Assembly (NCBI GenBank): GCA_947302205.1
Contig: CAMYVD010000013.1
Span: forward strand, 1 to 47,677
DNA length: 47,677 nucleotides
Direction of reading: 5' to 3'
From: an uncultured Bacteroidales bacterium
GTDB taxonomy: Bacteria; Bacteroidota; Bacteroidia; Bacteroidales; F082
Shown: piece by piece, positions 33,891-41,373 of the stretch
Layout: each line of letters opens with the position of its first letter
How positions within the stretch are numbered: position 1 is the first letter of the stretch
The notes under the pieces: generated by a model
The model's input: only the letters and a program-made list of their open reading frames with translations
Told to the model about the DNA's origin: nothing
The model's database searches: none
Program-made: the position numbers and the translations under genes

Positions 33891-35540
33891 TTACTTGGTG
33901 ATGACCAACCTTACGGTCTGTGAGCCTAATTCGGAGTCGGCTTTGATGAAATAAACGCCATTGTCCAAGGTATTCAGGAATTGCTCAATGGAAGTATGGT
34001 TCAAGCCATTGAAATGATAGGAAGTCAAGTGGCGACCCATCAGGTCGTACACCTTGATTTCGGCCTGATAACCTTCATTCATCTGTATGTGAACATTACC
34101 TTTTGAAGGATTGGGGAAAACTGCGATAATCTCGTTCTGCTGCACGAAAGTGTCCACATGAAGCGGAAGCATCTCCAGGGCTTGCACAAAGTCAGGGACA
34201 CCATAACCATAGTAGTTATCAGGATTATCAACATTGTCGCCAGCCATGCGAACGGCATCGCAGATCTCCTGAACCGAGGCATTGGGTCTAGCTTGACGAA
34301 GACACGCCACTGCTCCGGCCAACACTGGGTTTGAGAACGAGGTGCCGTCACCGTTATAATAATCACCATACCAAGAATAGGGCGAGGCCACATAAGTACC
34401 TTGACCCACAGCCATCACATCGGGTTTGATACGACCATCATAGGTGGGGCCTACTGAACTGAAATAGGCACGCTCTCCTGCCGCGTTCACCGCACCAATG
34501 GTTAGGATATGTTCCGCATCGGCAGGAATACCTAAAGTACAATAGCCATCACCCTCGTTACCTGCTGAGTTGGTGCAGATCATACCACGGCTGGCGGCGA
34601 TCTCAGCACCTATGGTCATCGGAGCGGTGTGACCGTCGTAATGCTCAATTGGATGATCCCACTGCGGCATGTCGAAATCAATATATCCCAAGGAGGTGGT
34701 GCACACGTCAACGCCAAGGGAATCAGCGTATTCGGCAGCAGAGACCCAGTTGTATTCCTCGACGATGTTCTCTCCTTCACCGTCTTCTGTGTGGAACAAG
34801 TAGAACGATGCCTTAGGGGCCGTTCCAACCATGTTTTGAGGATCGTAGGCGGCAATGGTGCTCAAGCAAGAGGTGCCATGAGTGCTTTGTGAATAAACGG
34901 ATTCAGAGCCATAGACAAAATCGCGGACGCCCAACAGACGGCCTTCCTCCCGCATGTTGTCAAAGCAGTGGTGTGTGTCGGTGCCAACGAAACCGCCGTC
35001 CAACACGGCGATCACTACACCTGTGCCATCATAACCCATGTCGTGGAGTTCGTTCACTCTCAACTGGAATACCTGGTCATGAGCGCCACCGTAAAAGTCC
35101 CTTGCAACCACAGGGCTTCCTGAAACCTTCATCTCATTGGCAAGCCAAATCTCTTTGTCGCGCTGCGCTTCTGTATGGTTTTCACAATTTCTCACAACTT
35201 CAACGAAATCAAGTGCATAAATAGCGTTAATTACACTTGAACTTGAAGTATATACAGTGACACCGTTCAACCATTTTGAGGGGTTCAGCAATTGAGCTCC
35301 ACAATCGGCTACGGCTTGGAGATATTGAGGATTTACGGGAATGTCATATTCGTCAATCTCAATGCCTAGGCGGGCGCGACGATCCAGGGCGCGTTGGCTG
35401 AGGTATGCCTCTGGGTTGTCAATGGAATAAGGTGAGTTGGCCTTGTCGGTGAACTGCACCCAATAGATGTTGGTGGCAATTTGAGCTTGTGTGATAGCAC
35501 TCACAACAAGTGCCATGAACAGTAAAGAAAGTCTTTTCAT
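33891..35540 (-). CDS. Subtilisin-like (S8) serine protease with T9SS sorting domain
   Basis: 549 residues from the start at 35540, which gives the signal peptide MKRLSLLFMALVVSAITQAQ; the frame stays open to 35684 but would run through the promoter and into trmD. The catalytic triad is complete: Asp181 (IAVLDGGFVG), His221 (STHGTSCLS) and Ser401 (DGTSFSNPVLAG), with the oxyanion Asn in TNSAGNEGDG. An N-terminal propeptide-like region (about 25-140) precedes the protease domain. The type IX sorting domain is at the C-terminus: VFPNPSKGNVHIQ, VYDLMGRHLTSY, LDNGVYFIKAD. It is predicted to be a surface or secreted protease. Confidence 0.9.
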   Translation of the reverse strand: MKRLSLLFMALVVSAITQAQIATNIYWVQFTDKANSPYSIDNPEAYLSQRALDRRARLGIEIDEYDIPVNPQYLQAVADCGAQLLNPSKWLNGVTVYTSSSSVINAIYALDFVEVVRNCENHTEAQRDKEIWLANEMKVSGSPVVARDFYGGAHDQVFQLRVNELHDMGYDGTGVVIAVLDGGFVGTDTHHCFDNMREEGRLLGVRDFVYGSESVYSQSTHGTSCLSTIAAYDPQNMVGTAPKASFYLFHTEDGEGENIVEEYNWVSAAEYADSLGVDVCTTSLGYIDFDMPQWDHPIEHYDGHTAPMTIGAEIAASRGMICTNSAGNEGDGYCTLGIPADAEHILTIGAVNAAGERAYFSSVGPTYDGRIKPDVMAVGQGTYVASPYSWYGDYYNGDGTSFSNPVLAGAVACLRQARPNASVQEICDAVRMAGDNVDNPDNYYGYGVPDFVQALEMLPLHVDTFVQQNEIIAVFPNPSKGNVHIQMNEGYQAEIKVYDLMGRHLTSYHFNGLNHTSIEQFLNTLDNGVYFIKADSELGSQTVRLVITK

Positions 35541-35565
35541 TGGTTGATTTTTTGAATTGAGGCAG

Positions 35566-35573
35566 CAAAGATA
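35566..35573 (-). promoter_or_regulatory. -7 box for the S8 protease gene
   Basis: TATCTTTG on the minus strand, 25 nt before the ATG at 35540. Confidence 0.55.
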
Positions 35574-35607
35574 ACAATTTTTCGTACTTTTACCGAAAAT
35601 TTTCATC

Positions 35608-36300
35608 ATGCGAATCGACATCATCGCCATCTTCCCGGAAATGTTCCAAGGGCCCTTCACGGAGTCCATCATCAAACGCGCCATCCATAAAGGAATTGTT
35701 GAAATTGAACTTCACAATTTGCGTGACTACAGCACGGACAAGCACAAGAAAGTGGATGACTATCCTTTTTCGGCCGGTGCCGGCATGGTGATGATGATTG
35801 AGCCTGTTGACAACTGCATCAGTCATTTGAAAAGCCAACGCCATTACGACGAAGTCATCTATATGAGCCCTGATGGGGAACTGCTCGACCAGCCGTTGTG
35901 CAACCAACTCTCGCTCAAAGAGAACATCATCATCCTTTGTGGCCATTACAAAGGTATCGACGAGCGCATCCGCGAACATCTGATTACCAAAGAGATATCC
36001 ATCGGAAACTACGTGCTTTCAGGTGGCGAATTGGGTGCTGCCGTGTTGGTCGATAGCTTGGTGCGTTTGATCCCAGGTGCCTTGGGCGACGAGACCTCTG
36101 CCCTATCCGATTCGTTCCAGGACGGACTGGTCTCCCCTCCAGTGTACACACGCCCCAGAAGCTACAAAGGATGGGACGTCCCGGAGATTCTTCTGTCAGG
36201 CAATGACATGAAAATTAATGACTGGAAATTGGAACAAGCATGGCAACGCACTAAGGAGCGTCGCCCTGAAATGTACGAAATCTTAAAAAAAAGCGAATAA
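35608..36300 (+). CDS. trmD: tRNA (guanine(37)-N1)-methyltransferase
   Basis: It makes m1G37 next to the anticodon, preventing frameshifts. 230 residues with the start [45 protein letters not shown], the trefoil-knot SAM site [19 protein letters not shown], and [16 protein letters not shown]. It precedes rplS by 77 bp, reflecting the common trmD-rplS association, but rplS has its own promoter here. TACTTTTA at 35585-35592 is only a weak -7 candidate. Confidence 0.97.
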   Translation: MRIDIIAIFPEMFQGPFTESIIKRAIHKGIVEIELHNLRDYSTDKHKKVDDYPFSAGAGMVMMIEPVDNCISHLKSQRHYDEVIYMSPDGELLDQPLCNQLSLKENIIILCGHYKGIDERIREHLITKEISIGNYVLSGGELGAAVLVDSLVRLIPGALGDETSALSDSFQDGLVSPPVYTRPRSYKGWDVPEILLSGNDMKINDWKLEQAWQRTKERRPEMYEILKKSE

Positions 36301-36326
36301 AATGCGTTCACAATCAAATTATTTTG

Positions 36327-36334
36327 TATATTTG
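36327..36334 (+). promoter_or_regulatory. -7 box for rplS
   Basis: TATATTTG matches TAnnTTTG, 43 nt before the rplS ATG. The leader that follows is very AT-rich. Confidence 0.6.
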
Positions 36335-36377
36335 CACCCGTTTTTGACGAAAAATATATAAAAAAATATTATATAAA

Positions 36378-36734
36378 ATGAAGAACGCATTAATTCAATT
36401 CGTTGAGGATCAAGTCGTTGTTAAAGACTTTCCCAAGTTTAGAGCTGGTGACACCGTCACCGTTACTTACAAGATCGTTGAGGGCAACAAGGAACGTCTC
36501 CAGAAGTTCCAGGGTGTCGTTTTGAAGCGCAGTGGTTGTGGCAAGACCGCCACTTTCACCGTGAGAAAGATCTCCAACAACATCGGTGTTGAAAGATGTT
36601 TCCCCATCGCTTCTCCTATGATTGACAGCATCGAGCTGAACAAGGAAGGCGCCGTCCGCAAGTCACGCATCTACTACCTCAGAGGTCTGCGTGGTAAGAA
36701 GGCCAGAATCAAGGAAGCCAAGCGCAAGGATTGA
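36378..36734 (+). CDS. rplS: 50S ribosomal protein L19
   Basis: 118 residues, normal length. L19 lies at the 30S-50S interface. Typical segments: FRAGDTVTVTYKIVEGNKER, QKFQGVVLKRSG, FTVRKISNNIGVERCFPI and RKSRIYYLRGLRGKKARIKE. It is followed by a strong terminator. Confidence 0.98.
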   Translation: MKNALIQFVEDQVVVKDFPKFRAGDTVTVTYKIVEGNKERLQKFQGVVLKRSGCGKTATFTVRKISNNIGVERCFPIASPMIDSIELNKEGAVRKSRIYYLRGLRGKKARIKEAKRKD

Positions 36735-36753
36735 TTCCTCTTCTACTGAAAAC

Positions 36754-36788
36754 AAAAAATCCCGACCAATTGGCCGGGATTTTTTTTG
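36754..36788 (+). terminator. Intrinsic terminator after rplS
   Basis: AAAAAATCCCG, then CCAATTGG at the tip, then CGGGATTTTTTTT, with one A/C mismatch in the stem and a T-run at 36780-36787. Confidence 0.85.
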
Positions 36789-36791
36789 TTT

Positions 36792-36820
36792 CCCAGGGTA
36801 CCGCTTTGCGGAACCCTGGG
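36792..36820. repeat. GC-rich hairpin next to the rplS terminator
   Basis: CCCAGGGT (36792-36799) pairs with ACCCTGGG (36813-36820), with an inner CCGC/GCGG stem around TTT. It lies between convergent rplS and the glutamate symporter-like gene. It may serve the minus-strand gene or be a dispersed repeat. Confidence 0.55.
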
Positions 36821-36837
36821 CTATTGGAATGGAACAC

Positions 36838-38262
36838 CTATCGGGGTAGATCTTTCGAGTTCTTCTTTTTGAAGATCTTCGTCCGCAACATAAACACGGT
36901 TAACGCGGCCCAGAATACAACCAGGATTCCAAGCGTTATCCAGGTATTTTGGAGGCTTTGTGGCGCAATGCCCACCAGCAACAGCACAGGGAAGCCCAGT
37001 ACAACAGCTGCAAGAGCTTGTAGCACCAGATTGTTGGCGGCAGGAGTCTCAAACTTCGGGTCGATCTCGCGCAGCAGGATCATGCCGTTTGAGGCTGTTC
37101 CCGTCAGCATGCCGAACATGGAGAAGAAGCCTTCGTATTTGTAATCAGGATACAGATGCTTGCTAATCCATAGCACATAGAAGAAGGTGACCAAAGCACC
37201 CAAGGCGCAGATGATGGTGAACGGCAGCACAAACTTGCCAAACTCATCGAAGCTGATGGCGGCGGTGCCAGCCACAATCATGATGTCAAAGCAGAAACCG
37301 CCAATGCGGTTCAACATATAATTATTAATGTATTCGCGGCGAACAATCTTCACCTTCTTGAAACGGTTCAGGATATTTTTGAAAAGAATGCCGAACAAGG
37401 TGCCCAACAGGAAGTTGAATCCCCAGAGCAACGGCTTCAAGGTGTTGGTGCCGAAATTGCCCAGATCCATGCCCTGGATCCAGTTGGTGAACAGATAAAC
37501 CAGGAAGTACACAAACAGCACCATGCAGATCTGCACGGAGAGTTTGTCGATGGATTCGGCATCCGGAATCTCTCCCTTGCTCTCGTAATCCTCCAATTTA
37601 TTGACTTGGGCTTCCTCGATTTTCTTTTGTGACAATTTGCCTTTGCGTCTCAGGATATTCATGTAAATGACGCCGATCAAGCTGCCCACGATGAATCCCA
37701 TGGCGGCAATGGAAAGACCAAAGTCGGCTCCGGAAAAATCCATACCCTGTTGGGTGGCCCAGCCCGTGTAGATCTTTCCGATGTTCAAAGCCTGTCCCGG
37801 CCCCTGACCATAGCCCATCGGCAGTAGCAATCCGGCGGCATAGAAAAACTTCTTTCCGACCATGAAGAAAATGATGGAGACGATCAAGCCCACGATGCCT
37901 TGGATGACGTAGGTGGATGCCGTCAAAGCACCGGTCTCAATCACTTTCATTGGGCTTGATTTTGATTCTATCTTATTATTTTTCAATGCTAAAGCAACAA
38001 ATCCCAAACCCAAGGCATGATAGGTCACAATCTCCATCATGGGTTTGTTGATCAGTTCCCTACATCCTGGGAACGCCTTAAAGAGCAACAACAACAATCC
38101 ACCAAGCAAGGCTGAAGGCAGCAAACTCTTTTTCAGGAAAGGAATATTGGTCCTCAACAGATTACCCAACAGCAGCGCGGTGGCTAAAATACAGAATTGA
38201 ACCAACCATTGCCAGGCCTCCGGCCGGTCAAAGGTCATTACTGAAACGTCAAGTATTGTCAT
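36838..38262 (-). CDS. Sodium/glutamate symporter-like membrane protein (ESS/GltS family)
   Basis: 474 residues with about twelve hydrophobic segments. Two pseudo-repeated halves are visible: GLLLPMGYGQGPGQALNIG in the first half and GFFSMFGMLTGTASNGMILL in the second, matching the paired re-entrant glycine-rich loops of GltS-type sodium/glutamate carriers. A central charged loop (RRKGKLSQKKIEEAQVNKLE) lies between them. The substrate is inferred from the family only. It is monocistronic and divergent from the chromate-type transporter genes. Confidence 0.7.
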   Translation of the reverse strand: MTILDVSVMTFDRPEAWQWLVQFCILATALLLGNLLRTNIPFLKKSLLPSALLGGLLLLLFKAFPGCRELINKPMMEIVTYHALGLGFVALALKNNKIESKSSPMKVIETGALTASTYVIQGIVGLIVSIIFFMVGKKFFYAAGLLLPMGYGQGPGQALNIGKIYTGWATQQGMDFSGADFGLSIAAMGFIVGSLIGVIYMNILRRKGKLSQKKIEEAQVNKLEDYESKGEIPDAESIDKLSVQICMVLFVYFLVYLFTNWIQGMDLGNFGTNTLKPLLWGFNFLLGTLFGILFKNILNRFKKVKIVRREYINNYMLNRIGGFCFDIMIVAGTAAISFDEFGKFVLPFTIICALGALVTFFYVLWISKHLYPDYKYEGFFSMFGMLTGTASNGMILLREIDPKFETPAANNLVLQALAAVVLGFPVLLLVGIAPQSLQNTWITLGILVVFWAALTVFMLRTKIFKKKNSKDLPR

Positions 38263-38281
38263 GTCTTTTGAAATTAGTATG

Positions 38282-38289
38282 CAAACGTA
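38282..38289 (-). promoter_or_regulatory. -7 box for the glutamate symporter-like gene
   Basis: TACGTTTG on the minus strand matches TAnnTTTG, 19 nt before the ATG at 38262. Confidence 0.5.
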
Positions 38290-38322
38290 CTAATTTTATC
38301 TCAATAAGCAAAGCAAAAGTTG

Positions 38323-38330
38323 TAATTTTG
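38323..38330 (+). promoter_or_regulatory. -7 box very close to the chromate-type transporter start
   Basis: TAATTTTG ends only 4 nt before the ATG at 38335, so the transcript would start at or near the start codon. Confidence 0.45.
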
Positions 38331-38334
38331 CGCC

Positions 38335-38907
38335 ATGAAGATCGTATTTCAGCTGTTCCTCACCTTTTTTAAAATAGGCGCCTTCACTTTGGGCGGTGGC
38401 TATGCCATGCTTTCCATGGTGGAACAGGCTATAGTAGACAAGAAAAAGTGGATTCCTTCCGATGAGTTTTGGGACATGATGGCAATCGTACAGTCGTTGC
38501 CTGGTGTGTTTGCCGTGAACACGGCTTTGTATGTGGGTCACCGAATTGCTGGCAGGAAAGGTGCGGCGGCAGCCATGCTCGGAGCAATCATTCCTTCCAT
38601 TGTCATCATCCTTTTGTTGGCCACCGTCTTCAGGGAATACCGCAATTTGCCAGTGGTGGAGCGCATCTTCAAAGGTATCCGTCCTTGTGTGGTCGCCCTA
38701 ATTCTGGCGCCATCGATCAGAATGATCAAGTCTGCCAAAGTCACTTGGAAGACGGCCATCATTCCCGTCGCCACGGTCGCGCTGATATGGTGGCTCAAGG
38801 TCTCCCCTGCCATTGTCATTTTGGTTGCCATAGCGGGAAGCCTGGTTTATGCCATTCTGATGGAACGCAAGATGAAAAACGTTGAAAACAAGGAGGTGGA
38901 GCCATGA
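38335..38907 (+). CDS. Chromate transporter family protein, first half-size subunit
   Basis: 190 residues, mostly hydrophobic, matching the CHR (ChrA) domain: FFKIGAFTLGGGYAMLSMVE, VDKKKWIPSDEFWDMMAIVQ, LPGVFAVNTALYVGHRIAG. Short-chain CHR proteins work as pairs of homologous subunits, and the second subunit follows with a 4-bp ATGA overlap. The physiological anion in anaerobes is uncertain; chromate is only the family name. Confidence 0.88.
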   Translation: MKIVFQLFLTFFKIGAFTLGGGYAMLSMVEQAIVDKKKWIPSDEFWDMMAIVQSLPGVFAVNTALYVGHRIAGRKGAAAAMLGAIIPSIVIILLLATVFREYRNLPVVERIFKGIRPCVVALILAPSIRMIKSAKVTWKTAIIPVATVALIWWLKVSPAIVILVAIAGSLVYAILMERKMKNVENKEVEP

Positions 38908-39443
38908 TATACCTGCAACTGCTTTGGGTATTTATTAAAATAGGTGTGCTTGGCTTCGGTGGTGGCTACGCCATGCTTTCCCTCATTCAGCATGAAGTTG
39001 TAGATAATTACGCCTGGATGACCACTACTGAGTTTGCTGACATGGTGGCCATTTCGCAGATGACACCAGGGCCGATCTCCATCAACATGGCTACCTACGT
39101 GGGTTATACTGCCGGAGGATTCTTTGGCTCGCTCCTCGCCTCTTTTGCACTCTGTCTGCCCTCTCTCATCATGGTTTACTTCATCATCCGCCTGTTTATG
39201 AACAAGAAAGGCAATACGTTGATGAGCCATCTTTTGAAAGGATTGAAACCGGCCATCGCCGGGCTGATCTTCGCCGCTGGTCTTTCCATGATGAATGCGC
39301 AAAACTTCGTGCAGATAGGCAAAGGCGAGAACAACATCAGCATAGTGATTTGTGTCCTCGCCTTTGTGGCCTCCTATTTCTTCAAGGCCAACCCGATTCT
39401 ACTCATCGTATTGTCGGGCGTTGTGGGATATTTCGTGTATTAG
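38904..39443 (+). CDS. Chromate transporter family protein, second half-size subunit
   Basis: 179 residues, homologous to the preceding gene: FIKIGVLGFGGGYAMLSLIQ, TTEFADMVAISQMTPGPIS, INMATYVGYTAGGFFGSLLA. The two genes overlap in ATGA, which implies translational coupling and a heterodimer. The stop codon overlaps that of the convergent acyl-CoA synthetase gene. Confidence 0.88.
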   Translation: MIYLQLLWVFIKIGVLGFGGGYAMLSLIQHEVVDNYAWMTTTEFADMVAISQMTPGPISINMATYVGYTAGGFFGSLLASFALCLPSLIMVYFIIRLFMNKKGNTLMSHLLKGLKPAIAGLIFAAGLSMMNAQNFVQIGKGENNISIVICVLAFVASYFFKANPILLIVLSGVVGYFVY

Positions 39444-41218
39444 TTCTCGTTGAACATCTTCTCGATCACATCCTTGTACTTGTTGGTAATGGCTCTACGC
39501 CTTACCTTGAGCGTCGGGGTGATCAAGCCGTTGCCCACGGTCCATTCTTCAGCCAACAGCACGTGTTTCTTGATCTTCTCGGTCTCGCCCAAGCCCTTGT
39601 TCAGTTCCTGGACTTCCTTGGCCATGAGTTTCAAGACTTCCGGGTTCTTGATGATGTCTTCAGGAGTGGTGTATTTGATGTTTTGGGTTACGCACCAGTT
39701 CTTCAGTTCAGTGAAGCTGGGGATGATCAATGCTCCGGCGAATTTCTGGTTCTCGCCCACCACCACGATTTGTTCGATCCACTTGGAGGAGCTGAACTTG
39801 GCCTCGAGGATGTCGGGATTGATGTATTTGCCGCCAGAAGTCTTGAACAGGCTCTTGATACGTCCGGTAATCATCAGCAGCCCGTGCTCGTTGAAACGGC
39901 CCATGTCGCCAGTGTGGAACCAACCGTCCTTGTCGATGACCTCGGCAGTCAGTTCGGGGCTCTTGTAGTAGCCCATCATCACGTTGTGGCCACGGCAGAT
40001 GATCTCGCCTTCTTCGGAGATCTTCACTTCCACGCCTTTCAACGGAGGGCCTACGCAACCCACCTCGCGCTGGTGAGGCCCTTTGTCGCTCACAGCAATC
40101 ACCGGAGAGGTCTCGGTTAAGCCGTAACCTTCAAATATAGGCATTTTAATGGCTGAGAAGAAGGCTGCAATGTTCTCATGTAAAGCAGCTGCGCCCGAAA
40201 CGATACGCTCAAAACGGTCGGCACCGATCTTCTCACGGATTTTCGAATACACCAGCTTATCGGCAACGCGCAACTTCATGTTGTACCACCAACTGCGAGC
40301 GTCATCGTCAATTCTGTAATGCTCGGCGAGATCCACGGCCCAGTAGAAAATGTTCTTTGAGAGGCCTTCCATCTTCTTGCCTGAAGCGATGATGCCATCA
40401 TAGAAACGTTCCAGCACACGAGGCACACAGCACATCATCGATGGATGAAGTTCCTTGATGTTGTCGGCCAAGGTGGCAAGGCTTTCGGCGTAATAAATAG
40501 CCATGCCCTTATATTGATAGGTGTAGATCAGCAAGCGCTCGTAGGCGTGGCATGCTGGAAGGAATGAGAAAGCAATCGATCCCGGTTTGCAAGGAATGAT
40601 ATGGTCAACGCCAAGGACTTGGTTGATGACGTTGGAGTGCGACAACATGACACCTTTGGGGGTTCCGGTGGTTCCCGAGGTGTAGATGAGGGTCATGCAG
40701 TCGGTATATTGCACAGCGGCCTTGCGACGCTCCAGCTCCTCTGGATGGGGGTGCTTGTCGCCAAGGTCGATCAATTGCTCAAAATAAGGGTATTTCTCAC
40801 GGTCCACCATGGTGTAGACGTGCTTCAATCCTGGGATGTCGGGCAGCACATTGGTCACCTTGTTCATCACTGCAAGACCGTCAAGGAACACAAGCTTTGC
40901 CTCACAATCATTCAGGATGAAATGATAGTCTTCTTGGCTGATGGTCGGATAAATCGGCACGTTGATGGCGCCAATTTGGCTGACGGCCATGTCGATGATG
41001 TTCCATTCTGGACGATTGCTGAGGATGAATGCCACCTTGTCGCCGGGTTCAATGCCCAATTCGATCAAGGCATAGCTCAGTTTATTCGTGAGATCAATGT
41101 ACTCCTGTATGCTGAAAGTATGCCATTCACCGTCTTTTTTTTCGGCTAAGGCTACAGGTTGATCCGCATACTTCTCCAGATAATTTGGAAGAAGATCGAA
41201 TATTCGTCTGATTTCCAT
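39440..41218 (-). CDS. Long-chain acyl-CoA synthetase (AMP-forming)
   Basis: 592 residues of the ANL adenylating family. It activates fatty acids to acyl-AMP and then acyl-CoA. Motifs: TLIYTSGTTGTPKGVMLSHS (P-loop), FEGYGLTETSPVIAVS, GWFHTGDMGRFNEHGLLMI, and GRIKSLFKTSGGKYINP with the hinge and catalytic Lys region. It resembles FadD15-type long-chain ligases; chain length is not determined. It is monocistronic, with its own promoter, divergent from clpB. Confidence 0.92.
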   Translation of the reverse strand: MEIRRIFDLLPNYLEKYADQPVALAEKKDGEWHTFSIQEYIDLTNKLSYALIELGIEPGDKVAFILSNRPEWNIIDMAVSQIGAINVPIYPTISQEDYHFILNDCEAKLVFLDGLAVMNKVTNVLPDIPGLKHVYTMVDREKYPYFEQLIDLGDKHPHPEELERRKAAVQYTDCMTLIYTSGTTGTPKGVMLSHSNVINQVLGVDHIIPCKPGSIAFSFLPACHAYERLLIYTYQYKGMAIYYAESLATLADNIKELHPSMMCCVPRVLERFYDGIIASGKKMEGLSKNIFYWAVDLAEHYRIDDDARSWWYNMKLRVADKLVYSKIREKIGADRFERIVSGAAALHENIAAFFSAIKMPIFEGYGLTETSPVIAVSDKGPHQREVGCVGPPLKGVEVKISEEGEIICRGHNVMMGYYKSPELTAEVIDKDGWFHTGDMGRFNEHGLLMITGRIKSLFKTSGGKYINPDILEAKFSSSKWIEQIVVVGENQKFAGALIIPSFTELKNWCVTQNIKYTTPEDIIKNPEVLKLMAKEVQELNKGLGETEKIKKHVLLAEEWTVGNGLITPTLKVRRRAITNKYKDVIEKMFNEN

Positions 41219-41252
41219 ATATTTAGTTGCTCGTTTTCGTTGTTTAAACTTG

Positions 41253-41260
41253 CAAATATA
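41253..41260 (-). promoter_or_regulatory. -7 box for the acyl-CoA synthetase gene
   Basis: TATATTTG on the minus strand matches TAnnTTTG, 34 nt before the ATG at 41218. Confidence 0.6.
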
Positions 41261-41290
41261 AGAACTATTTCTTTATGCTTCGAAAAAAAA

Positions 41291-41332
41291 TGACAATATG
41301 TCACAAAAATGGGTTTGGTAAAGGGTTTGATA
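41291..41332. promoter_or_regulatory. Palindrome and tandem repeat upstream of clpB
   Basis: TGACA-ATA-TGTCA (41291-41303) is a 5-bp inverted repeat. It is followed by GGGTTTGGTA (41311-41320) and GGGTTTGATA (41323-41332), spaced 12 bp apart. No TAnnTTTG box for clpB is seen, and no CIRCE element. These may be operator sites between clpB and the divergent synthetase gene. Confidence 0.35.
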
Positions 41333-41373
41333 GGGGCTTTCGACAGAAAACAAGCAAACAAAAACACAATAAC

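Noticed and set aside
35541..35684. N-terminal extension of the S8 protease frame
   Set aside because: It would run through the -7 box and into trmD and would bury the signal peptide that begins at 35540.
36335..36377. Autoregulatory ribosomal-protein leader for L19
   Set aside because: The leader is short and AT-rich and I see no convincing conserved stem; a covariance search would be needed.
38335..39443. Frameshift splitting one full-length ChrA gene
   Set aside because: The two halves are homologous to each other, each complete, with an ATGA overlap, as in known paired short-chain CHR transporters.
41275..41373. Extended clpB start or a frameshifted ClpB N-domain
   Set aside because: The extension is basic and unrelated to the N-domain, and the 155-bp gap is too short to hold the domain of about 146 residues.
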